Below, piece after piece: positions 7,214 through 12,684 of a DNA stretch of 12,778 nucleotides; within the stretch, counting starts at the first letter, position 1; every line of letters begins with the position of its first letter. A program made the position numbers and the translations under genes. This DNA is from Bacillota bacterium (lineage in GTDB: Bacteria; Bacillota; Clostridia; Christensenellales; Aristaeellaceae), in NCBI GenBank assembly GCA_023404715.1, contig JAEYAR010000185.1:1-12778 (forward strand). The letters run 5' to 3'. The notes below the pieces were generated by a model. That model was not told the origin of the DNA. It saw only the letters and a list, made by a program, of their open reading frames with translations, and did not search any database.

Positions 7214-7898
7214 GGCGCACCAGCCTCCCTTCCAGCCTACGCGCGAGCAGCGAGATCGGCAGGCAGATGCACAGGTAGAGCAGGCCCGTCATCAAGAGCG
7301 GCGGGCCGTAGTTGTCGCTGCGCGCGGCGATGCTGTCGAGCGAGTAGATAAGGTCGCGCGCGGTGATGACCGCCAGCACGGACGAGTTCTTGATGAGGTT
7401 GACCGCCTGGTTCGTCAGCGGCGGCAGCGCGATGCGCACGGCCTGGGGCAGGATCACGTGAGCCATCGCGCCAAGGAAGCCGAAGCCCTGGCTGTTGGCG
7501 GCCTCAAACTGGCCTGCGGGCACGCTGACGATCGCCGAATGCACGATCGTCGCACAGTAAGCGCCCGTGTAGATCGACAGCCCGATGATGCCCGCCTCTA
7601 CCTTTTTGCGATAGACGCCCATCGCCGGCATGATGACGAGATAGATGAGGATGACTTGGATGACCAGGGGCGTGTTTTGAAAAAATGCGATATACGCGCG
7701 GCAGATGCGGTCGAGCCACCTTCGGGTCGACGCCATGCACAGCCCGACCACGACGCCGATGATCAGCGCGATGATCAGCGCGAAGAACGAGACCTTCACC
7801 GTCATGATGAAGCCCGCGATGACCTCCCCGCGTGCGTCGTACAGCTCCAGCCAGCGCTTGGCCCCGAAGATCTTTTGAAAGCCGCTGACAAAATCCAT
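7206..7898 (-). CDS. Polar amino-acid ABC transporter, permease (first)
   Basis: The gene encodes 230 residues from ATG 7898 (MDFVSGFQKIFGAKRW). A longer frame reaches 8039, but that extension runs through a terminator hairpin and a long inverted repeat, while 7898 has AAGGAAGGG eight bases upstream and gives a length matching its partner. Helices lie near 28-55, 76-95 and 200-220; FQNTPLVIQVILIYLV (73-88) is the typical segment of His/Glu/Gln/Arg permeases (HEQRo/PAAT family), and the EAA loop is at 132-152 (FEAANSQGFGFLGAM). The coupling loop shares EAANSQGFG with the second permease, as expected when both dock on the same ATPase homodimer. It imports an amino acid across the cytoplasmic membrane with the upstream ATPase and binding protein. 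Confidence 0.92.
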   Translation of the reverse strand: MDFVSGFQKIFGAKRWLELYDARGEVIAGFIMTVKVSFFALIIALIIGVVVGLCMASTRRWLDRICRAYIAFFQNTPLVIQVILIYLVIMPAMGVYRKKVEAGIIGLSIYTGAYCATIVHSAIVSVPAGQFEAANSQGFGFLGAMAHVILPQAVRIALPPLTNQAVNLIKNSSVLAVITARDLIYSLDSIAARSDNYGPPLLMTGLLYLCICLPISLLARRLEGRLVRHG

Positions 7899-7906
7899 AG
7901 ACTTCA

Positions 7907-7915
7907 CCCTTCCTT
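7907..7915 (-). promoter_or_regulatory. Ribosome binding site that fixes the first permease start
   Basis: AAGGAAGGG on the minus strand lies eight bases upstream of ATG 7898. It supports that start over the in-frame ATG at 8039. Confidence 0.7.
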
Positions 7916-7931
7916 TCCGAATGTCAATCGT

Positions 7932-7972
7932 CTGAAAACGGCTGCCTGCCGCAAACAGGCACCCGTTTTCAG
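7932..7972. repeat. 41-base inverted repeat between binding-protein and permease genes
   Basis: The outer arms CTGAAAACGG and CCGTTTTCAG are a perfect ten-base-pair match. After one mismatch they are continued by six more pairs (TGCCTG/CAGGCA) around a seven-base loop. On the minus strand it follows a terminator-like hairpin and sits about 17 bases before the permease ribosome binding site. No T run follows in the reading direction. It probably blocks 3'-5' decay or marks a processing point, keeping binding-protein message above permease message. Confidence 0.6.
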
Positions 7973-7991
7973 GCGAAAAAAGGCGCATTCC

Positions 7992-8036
7992 ATAAAAAAG
8001 GGGGAAGGCGGAAACCGATCCGTCCTTCCTCCCTTC
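7992..8036 (-). terminator. Terminator (probably leaky) after the substrate-binding-protein gene
   Basis: On the minus strand GGAGGAAGG pairs with CCTTCCCCC (one mismatch), continued inward by CGGA/TCCG across a bulged A, and is followed by TTTTTTATG. It lies about 16 bases past the binding-protein stop. Since the permease genes downstream show no clear promoter, partial read-through is expected, which gives an excess of binding protein. Confidence 0.7.
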
Positions 8037-8051
8037 CACGGTTGCGTTTGC

Positions 8052-8918
8052 TCAGGCCGCGGGCCACAGCTGCGCGGTGTGCGCGTCGATGACGTCCCAA
8101 TCGATTTTCGCCAGCTCCGGGTACTGGGCGGCCAGCTCGTCGATGGCGCCGGCAGCGCGCAGCTCGGCGATCAACTCGTCGACCAGCGCCAGCAGCTCGG
8201 TGTTGCCCTTCTTGATGGCGATGCCGTACGGCTGCGCGCCCTCGGTGAAGCTGTCGGGCAGGATTTCGACCGCGTCGTCCAGGTAGCCGCCGAGGATGGA
8301 TTTGTCGACGGAGAAGCAGTCGATCTGGTGCGCGACCAGCGCTTCCTTCAGCGTCGGGTAGTCGGCCATCTCGTCGAACTTATCGAGGCCGAACGTGACG
8401 CTCTTTTCGGCCGCCGCGTTCGTCAGCGCGTCGCGGGTGGTAGAGCCCTGGGCCACGCCGATCACGGTGTCGTCCGCGAGCAGGTCGTCGAAGGACTTGA
8501 TGCCCGAATCCTTGAGCACCATCAGGCCGATGGAATCCACGTAGTAGGGCTTGGAGAACTCGTAGAGCTCCAGACGCTCGGGCTTGATCGTGAAGGTCGA
8601 GGCGTCCATGTCCAGGTTGCCGTTGTCCAGCTCCGGGCCGCGGGTCTTGGCCGTTACGGGGGTGAACTGGATGTATTTCGCCACGTCCGCTACGTCTACG
8701 CCGAAGATCTTGGCCGCCACCCGGCGCGCCAAATCGATCTCTAGGCCGCTGTATTCGTTCGTCGCCGGGTCGAGCAGGCCAAAGCCGGGCACGTCCGCCT
8801 TGACGCCGACCTTGAGGTATCCGCGCGCTTTGATCGCGTCCAGCTCGCCCTCCGCCATGGACAGGCAGGGCAACGCAAACAGGCACAAGGCCATTACCAG
8901 AGCAAGAATCTTTTTCAT
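8052..8918 (-). CDS. Secreted amino-acid-binding protein of ABC importer (SBP family 3)
   Basis: The 288-residue protein has a signal peptide (MKKILALVMALCLFALPCLSMA) with a type I cleavage site after residue 22 (S-M-A then E). The mature part is a family 3 solute-binding protein: LKVGVKADVPGFG (35-47), YSGLEIDLARRVAAKIFG (56-73), LDMDASTFTIKPERLELYEFSKPYY around 102-126, VIGVAQGSTTRDAL (152-165) and IDCFSVD (199-205). In this family an Arg binds the ligand carboxylate and an Asp its amino group; Arg162 and Asp205 are good candidates. It delivers a polar amino acid to the permeases. Neither Cys12 nor Cys18 has a proper lipobox, so it seems not to be a lipoprotein, unusual if the host has a single membrane. 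The start has AAGGAGGGA upstream and lies 12 bases after the ATPase stop. Confidence 0.92.
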   Translation of the reverse strand: MKKILALVMALCLFALPCLSMAEGELDAIKARGYLKVGVKADVPGFGLLDPATNEYSGLEIDLARRVAAKIFGVDVADVAKYIQFTPVTAKTRGPELDNGNLDMDASTFTIKPERLELYEFSKPYYVDSIGLMVLKDSGIKSFDDLLADDTVIGVAQGSTTRDALTNAAAEKSVTFGLDKFDEMADYPTLKEALVAHQIDCFSVDKSILGGYLDDAVEILPDSFTEGAQPYGIAIKKGNTELLALVDELIAELRAAGAIDELAAQYPELAKIDWDVIDAHTAQLWPAA

Positions 8919-8930
8919 GAAAGTCCCTCC

Positions 8931-9680
8931 TTACAATATTTTGGATAGAAAGAGCTGCGTCCGGTCGGACTTGGGGTGGTTGAATACCTGGTCCGGCGGA
9001 CCGTCCTCTATGACCACACCGCCGTCGAGGAAGAGCACCCTGTCGGCGATGGTGGATGCGAAGCCCATCTCGTGGGTGACGAAGAGCATCGTGATGTTTT
9101 CCTTGGCGACCTCCATCATGATGTCGAGCACTTCCTTGATCATCTCAGGGTCGAGCGCGCTGGTCGGCTCGTCGAAGAGCAGCACCTTGGGGTTCATGTT
9201 GAGCGCGCGGGCGATGGCCACGCGCTGCTGCTGCCCGCCGGAGAGCTGGGCCGGGTAGGCGTCCGCCTTGTCGAGCAGCCCGACGTTTTTCAGATGCATC
9301 CGCGCCCGCTCGGTGACCGTGTCCTTTTTCTCCCTTTTGAGGAGAATCGGGGCCATCGTCAGGTTTTCCAGCACCGTCTTGTGCGGGTAAAGGTTGAAGG
9401 ATTGAAAGACCATGCCGATCTCGCGCCGCGCCTGGTGTAGCTCGCGGGGCTTGAGGCGCGTCATGTCCTGCCCGTCTACCGTCACATGCCCCCGCTGCGG
9501 TCGCTCGAAGCAGTTGATCGTGCGCAGCATGGTCGATTTGCCGGAGCCGGAGGGCCCGATGATCACCGTCTTGGAGGCCTCCGGAATCGATACCGTGATG
9601 CCCTTGAGCACGTGCAGGGAGCCGAAATGCAGGTGGACGTCCGAAAGAGAGATCATCGGCATCTTCGCCGCTTCAGACAT
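8931..9680 (-). CDS. glnQ: Polar amino-acid ABC transporter, ATP-binding protein
   Basis: The 249-residue protein from ATG 9680 is a GlnQ/HisP-type ATPase. It has Walker A GPSGSGKST (42-50), the Q-loop Gln93 (MVFQSFNLYPH), signature LSGGQ (146-150) followed by QQRVAIARAL, Walker B VLLFDE (166-171), the D-loop SALD and switch His203 (VTHEMGF). It hydrolyses ATP as a homodimer on the inner face to drive uptake by the two permeases. An in-frame extension reaches 9983, but it passes through the promoter and the lysA terminator and has no ribosome binding site; AAGGAGG seven bases upstream of 9680 fixes the start. It is first in its operon, ahead of the binding protein, whereas many such operons start with the binding protein. 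The symbol is by family only; the substrate is not established. Confidence 0.95.
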   Translation of the reverse strand: MSEAAKMPMISLSDVHLHFGSLHVLKGITVSIPEASKTVIIGPSGSGKSTMLRTINCFERPQRGHVTVDGQDMTRLKPRELHQARREIGMVFQSFNLYPHKTVLENLTMAPILLKREKKDTVTERARMHLKNVGLLDKADAYPAQLSGGQQQRVAIARALNMNPKVLLFDEPTSALDPEMIKEVLDIMMEVAKENITMLFVTHEMGFASTIADRVLFLDGGVVIEDGPPDQVFNHPKSDRTQLFLSKIL

Positions 9681-9687
9681 ATAGGAG

Positions 9688-9694
9688 CCTCCTT
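9688..9694 (-). promoter_or_regulatory. Ribosome binding site that fixes the ATPase start
   Basis: AAGGAGG on the minus strand is seven bases upstream of ATG 9680, ruling in the 249-residue product. Confidence 0.8.
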
Positions 9695-9712
9695 CCAAGG
9701 GGTTGTCGCCTG

Positions 9713-9731
9713 GGCGAAGGGATGCTTCGCC
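9713..9731 (-). repeat. 5' leader hairpin of the ABC importer operon
   Basis: GGCGAAG-CATCC-CTTCGCC is a perfect seven-base-pair stem in the roughly 60-base leader, between the predicted start point near 9741 and the ribosome binding site. There is no T run. It is most likely a message-stabilising or translation-tuning element; no known riboswitch was recognised here. Confidence 0.45.
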
Positions 9732-9747
9732 GGTGGGATATAAAGGG

Positions 9748-9776
9748 AGTATATCACGTCGCGCGCGAAAATGCAA
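9748..9776 (-). promoter_or_regulatory. Promoter of the amino-acid ABC importer operon
   Basis: The -35 TTGCAT (9771-9776) is 17 bases from the -10 TATACT (9748-9753), with TGA upstream of the -10 (extended). The -35 is the same hexamer as in the glycosyltransferase promoter. About 140 bases of mixed AT-rich sequence separate it from the lysA terminator; no regulator box was recognised there. Confidence 0.7.
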
Positions 9777-9910
9777 TAGTAAATAAGCCTTTAATTCATT
9801 TTTCTTTAAAACCATGATTGGAGATGGGGTTAAACATGCAAAGTGAATAATTTGATTTCCAAAGCGCCGCAATTCGACATTTCCCCCGAAAAGGAAGCCG
9901 GGGACGGGTC

Positions 9911-9952
9911 CAAAAAGAAGGACGACGCCGGATTTTTTCCTGCATCGTCCTT
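9911..9952 (-). terminator. Intrinsic terminator of lysA
   Basis: AAGGACGATGC pairs with GCGTCGTCCTT (eleven base pairs, one G-U) around a loop with an inner GGA/TCC, followed by CTTTTTG. It starts about 23 bases after the lysA stop. A run of A on the other side would also let it work weakly on plus-strand RNA. Confidence 0.85.
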
Positions 9953-9975
9953 CAAAAAATGACCGATATGCTGCG

Positions 9976-11241
9976 TCATTCAAAGCGGAATTCGTCCTGA
10001 AAATCGAAGGTGGAGAAGTAATCCTTCGGGGTCTCCGCCCGGCGGATGAGCTGCGCGCCGCCGTCCGCGCGCAGCAGGATTTCGGCGCTCCTCAGCTTGC
10101 CGTTGTAGTTGTAGCCCATGGAGAAGCCGTGCGCGCCGGTATCGTGGATGACGACGAGGTCGCCGTCGTCGATGGCCGGCAGCGGCCGGTCGACGGCGAA
10201 CTTGTCGTTGTTCTCGCACAGGTCGCCGGTCACGTCGTACACGTGGTCGAGCGGCGCGTTCTCCTTGCCCATGACGGTGATGTGGTGGTAGGCGCCGTAC
10301 ATGGCCGGGCGCATGAGGTGTACGGCGGAGGCGTCCAGGCCGACGTATTCCTTATAGATGTGCTTGTGGTGCAGCGCCGTGGCGGCGAGCAGGCCGTGCG
10401 GGCCGAGCATATAGCGTCCAAGCTCCGTATAGATCTTCACGTCGCCCATGCCCGCGGGCACGAGTACCTCTTCATAGGCCCGGCGGACGCCCTCGCCGAT
10501 GGCGAAGATGTCGTTCTCTCGCTCCTGCGGGCGGTAGGGGATGCCGATCCCGCCGGAGAGGTTGACGAAGGCGATGTGCGCGCCGGTCTCGTCGCGCAGC
10601 CGCACGGCGGTCTCAAAAAGAATGCGCGCGAGGGCGGGGTAGTAGTCGTCCGTGAGCGTGTTGGAGGCGAGGAAGGCATGCAGGCCGAAGTGGCGCGCGC
10701 CCTTTTGCATGAGCAGCCTGTAGCCCTGGACGAGCTGGGCGTACGTCATGCCGTATTTGGCGTTTTGTGGCTTGTCCATGATCGCGTTGCCGATGGCGAA
10801 ATCCCCGCCCGGGTTGTAGCGGCAGCAGATCGTCTGGGGGATCTTCGCCACGCGCTCCAGATAGTCGATGTGGGTGAAGTCGTCCAGGTTGATGACCGCG
10901 CCCTGCGCGCAGGCCCTCCTATATTCCTCTGCCGGGGTCACGTTCGAGGAGAAGAATGTGTACTCGCCCGAAAAGCCCACAGCCCGGGCGAGCATCAGCT
11001 CGGTCTCGCTGGCGCAGTCCACCCCGCAGCCCTCCTCCTTGAGAATTTGCAGGATGTAGGGGTTGGGCGTCGCCTTGACCGCGAAGAACTCGCGAAAGCC
11101 CGGATTCCAGGAAAACGCTTTATACAGGTCGCGTGCGGTTTTGCGGATGCCCTGCTCGTCATACAGATGAAAGGGCGTAGGGTACGTCTTCGTGATCTCG
11201 CGGAGCTTTTCCTCCGTGACGAAGGGGCGCTTGTCGTTCAT
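9976..11241 (-). CDS. lysA: Diaminopimelate decarboxylase (divergent PLP-dependent clade)
   Basis: The 421-residue protein is a fold-type III PLP enzyme that decarboxylates meso-diaminopimelate to L-lysine, the last step of lysine synthesis in the cytoplasm. The PLP lysine is Lys56 (FFAVKATPNP). NLSGGIGIPYRP (227-238) and TELGRYMLGPHG (272-283) form the phosphate and substrate loops; LCENNDKF (341-348) carries the catalytic Cys342 given by the other subunit, and DTGAHGFSMGYNYNG (367-381) is the C-terminal active-site strand. The usual HxHxGS segment reads GLHAFLASN here, so it belongs to a variant clade; a related D- or L-amino-acid decarboxylase activity is a lesser possibility. Length is normal. 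The start at 11241 has AGAGGAGA upstream. The gene stands alone with its own promoter and terminator, next to an amino-acid importer operon. Confidence 0.87.
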   Translation of the reverse strand: MNDKRPFVTEEKLREITKTYPTPFHLYDEQGIRKTARDLYKAFSWNPGFREFFAVKATPNPYILQILKEEGCGVDCASETELMLARAVGFSGEYTFFSSNVTPAEEYRRACAQGAVINLDDFTHIDYLERVAKIPQTICCRYNPGGDFAIGNAIMDKPQNAKYGMTYAQLVQGYRLLMQKGARHFGLHAFLASNTLTDDYYPALARILFETAVRLRDETGAHIAFVNLSGGIGIPYRPQERENDIFAIGEGVRRAYEEVLVPAGMGDVKIYTELGRYMLGPHGLLAATALHHKHIYKEYVGLDASAVHLMRPAMYGAYHHITVMGKENAPLDHVYDVTGDLCENNDKFAVDRPLPAIDDGDLVVIHDTGAHGFSMGYNYNGKLRSAEILLRADGGAQLIRRAETPKDYFSTFDFQDEFRFE

Positions 11242-11282
11242 GGGAATTCTCCTCTAAGTCGTCTATGGAAAGATACCGCATC

Positions 11283-11311
11283 AATATACCGTCTGCGTAG
11301 GGCTTTGTCAA
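11283..11311 (-). promoter_or_regulatory. Promoter of lysA
   Basis: A perfect TTGACA (11306-11311), a 17-base spacer and TATATT (11283-11288) make the best consensus promoter in the window. The leader is only about 35 bases, so there is no room for a lysine riboswitch. Confidence 0.85.
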
Positions 11312-11341
11312 GAAAAATGTCGAAAAAATGAAGGACGCGTC

Positions 11342-11368
11342 GCGCTTTTGTTTCCTTCAAACAGCGCA
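11342..11368. repeat. Imperfect hairpin upstream of the lysA promoter
   Basis: GCGC, a three-T bulge, TGTTT, the loop CCTTC, AAACA and GCGC form a nine-base-pair stem. No T run follows on either strand. It sits about 35 bases beyond the lysA -35; an operator or a chance fold are both possible. Confidence 0.25.
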
Positions 11369-11497
11369 AAAGAGGAATGCGGAATTTACATTTTTTATAT
11401 GCACAAATGTTGTGGGTCAGATTTTTCTAACCCTCTTCGACGAAATTTTTAAATAAATGACTTATTTCGCCTTTTCCGCACAAATTTCTGTACTCCG

Positions 11498-11517
11498 ATC
11501 TATAATGCTCTATAGAT
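11498..11517. promoter_or_regulatory. Perfect inverted repeat overlapping a TATAAT element
   Basis: ATCTATA and TATAGAT are perfect seven-base arms six bases apart. The left arm overlaps TATAAT at 11501-11506 on the plus strand, as an operator covering a -10 would. A run of T follows on the plus strand, so a weak AT-rich terminator is the alternative. No good -35 is present. Confidence 0.35.
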
Positions 11518-11780
11518 TTTTGTGCTTATTGAGAATATTTTTTAAACACAAATATTTTTTTATACGAAATCTACAATAGGAAAATAAAAGAAGAATATAC
11601 ATTAAAATGGTGATCTCCTGCATCTTTTTTGTTGTATGTTCTATTTGACGGCCGTTTTGAATATCGGTTTGTCGACTGCGCCGGCGTCGGATGGTTGGCC
11701 GGGCGAAGGAATCGAAATGCTGTAATCCGCCGCTGCTTGCGGTAGATGATATCACGGATGATTAAAGCGGAGAGGGGTGA

Positions 11781-11948
11781 ATGCCAAAGGATATTTCCAT
11801 GGTCAGTCAGGCGCATTTTTGCCTCGCCGCGCGTTTGGACGCCCGCGGCGAAGCGGCGGGCATTCGCCTGGGGTCGCACCCGAACAGCCGTATCTCTTCT
11901 ATAAATAAGGGCCAAGGCTATCTACGGGGTATGTTTTATCTGGGATAG
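11781..11948 (+). CDS. Possible 55-residue small protein (doubtful)
   Basis: An ORF begins at ATG 11781 (MPKDISMVSQAHFCLAARLD) behind GGAGAGGGGTGA and ends in TAG at 11948, 48 bases before the secreted DUF6305-type gene. It has no recognised domain or membrane segment. GC-rich stems fall inside it, and its composition does not clearly mark it as coding. It could be a leader ORF for the downstream genes or chance. Confidence 0.2.
   Translation: MPKDISMVSQAHFCLAARLDARGEAAGIRLGSHPNSRISSINKGQGYLRGMFYLG
11824..11861 (+). repeat. Two overlapping, mutually exclusive stem-loops
   Basis: TCGCCGCG (11824-11831) can pair with CGCGGCGA (11844-11851), while GCCCGC (11841-11846) can pair with GCGGGC (11856-11861). 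The two folds share 11844-11851 and so exclude each other. No T run follows. Such switching is seen in leader regulation, but no known riboswitch class was recognised. Confidence 0.3.
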
Positions 11949-11996
11949 ATGAGAAGTCATGTGGAAACCAGGGATCAGGAAAAGGAGTGTTATTGA

Positions 11997-12599
11997 ATGA
12001 AAAGGATTCTTAGCTGTATTCTGGTTCTGTGCTTTGTCTTGAGCATGCCGTTGCTGTCGGCTGCCGAAATTTCCGGCGATCCGGTCATGGAAATCAAGAT
12101 GCCCTTCATGATCACCAACGCGGGCCAGGGCCCAGGGGGCAAGATGGGCCGCCTGCTCGTCAGCCGCGCCGGCACGCTGACGGAGGATGCGGACTACTAC
12201 TACGTGGACGTCCCCTACGCCAAGGACCTCGAGGAGCGCGATTACGGCGCGATCGTGATCGTCATCGGCTCCACGGACAAGGGCCTGGGCGCGACGGGCA
12301 TCACCCTCGACCAGGAAGTGGCGCGCGTAGACGAGCTGATGGCGGCCGCGAAGGAAAAGGAAATCCCGGTCATCGCGGTGCTGCTGGAAAAGGACAAGCG
12401 CTCCACCATCAAAACGAACGCTAACGAGCGCTGCATCGACGCTGTGTGCCCCTTCGCCTCGTGGATGATCGTCGTCGCCGACGGCAACACGGACGGCCGG
12501 TTCGACGCGCTCAAGGAGCAGTACGGCATTCCGCTGACGATCCTGGACGGCTCCATGGACTTCATCGAACTCGCTAAGGCGGCCTGCCCGAAGGAGTAA
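11997..12599 (+). CDS. Secreted DUF6305-family protein of unknown function
   Basis: The 200-residue protein has a clear signal peptide (MKRILSCILVLCFVLSMPLL) with a likely type I cleavage after SAA at residue 23; no lipobox is seen. The mature part looks like a single alpha/beta (flavodoxin- or Rossmann-like) domain: FMITNAGQGPGGKM (37-50), YGAIVIVIGSTDKGLGATGI (83-102), a helix VARVDELMAAAKEK, EIPVIAVLL (122-130), SWMIVVADGNTDGRFDALK (155-173) and GIPLTIL (177-183). The pattern of AGQ, S-x-KGLGA-x-GI, IPVI and G-N-x-DG matches DUF6305 as I remember it; the family has no known role. There are three Cys in the mature chain (146, 151, 197). AAAGGAG lies nine bases before the ATG. It is followed after 85 bases by a membrane protein gene, so a role as extracytoplasmic partner of a transporter is plausible but unproven. 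Confidence 0.78.
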   Translation: MKRILSCILVLCFVLSMPLLSAAEISGDPVMEIKMPFMITNAGQGPGGKMGRLLVSRAGTLTEDADYYYVDVPYAKDLEERDYGAIVIVIGSTDKGLGATGITLDQEVARVDELMAAAKEKEIPVIAVLLEKDKRSTIKTNANERCIDAVCPFASWMIVVADGNTDGRFDALKEQYGIPLTILDGSMDFIELAKAACPKE

Positions 12600-12607
12600 G
12601 CCCTTTC

Positions 12608-12643
12608 AATGGCGGGAGATCAAGTTCCTCTGCTCCTGTCATT
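12608..12643 (+). repeat. Hairpin between the DUF6305 gene and the membrane protein gene
   Basis: AATGGCGGGAG and CTCCTGTCATT form eleven pairs including two G-U, so the fold is good only in plus-strand RNA. The loop is 14 bases and no T run follows, so it is not a standard terminator. It may set the relative message levels of the two genes. Confidence 0.4.
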
Positions 12644-12684
12644 TACGATCTGATAACGGGGGAGTATGAAGGAGGGCAACATTC

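Larger units (their letters stand above)
11312..11996. other. Long intergenic region between lysA and the plus-strand genes
   Basis: These 685 bases lie between divergent genes. About 11375-11640 is very AT-rich, in sharp contrast to the GC-rich genes, and carries short inverted repeats (11451-11467, 11498-11517) and three CACAAAT copies (11402, 11479, 11547). The rest (11650-11996) returns to mixed composition, with GC-rich stem-forming sequence at 11824-11861. No RNA gene, transposase or confident plus-strand promoter was found; TATAAA at 11900-11905 is a possible -10 without a good -35. The region may hold promoters and operators for the plus-strand genes or remains of transferred DNA. Confidence 0.5.

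Noticed and set aside
7922..7927. Perfect TTGACA on the minus strand just upstream of the first permease
   Set aside because: No -10 lies 16-18 bases downstream; that stretch holds the ribosome binding site and start codon instead.
7899..8039. 47-codon N-terminal extension of the first permease
   Set aside because: It spans a terminator and a long inverted repeat, lacks a ribosome binding site, and makes the protein longer than its partner; ATG 7898 has a good site.
9681..9983. 101-codon N-terminal extension of the ATPase
   Set aside because: It crosses the operon promoter and the lysA terminator, and homologous ATPases begin near residue 1 of the shorter form, which has AAGGAGG.
11242..11311. 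Lysine riboswitch upstream of lysA
   Set aside because: The predicted leader is only about 35 bases long and shows no complex fold.
11571..11915. 114-codon minus-strand ORF in the intergenic region
   Set aside because: No ribosome binding site, no recognisable domain, abrupt change of composition within it, and Arg/His-rich text typical of chance frames.
12600..12660. Terminator after the DUF6305 gene
   Set aside because: The hairpin at 12608-12643 has no T run, and a strong ribosome binding site follows on the same strand, so read-through is more likely.
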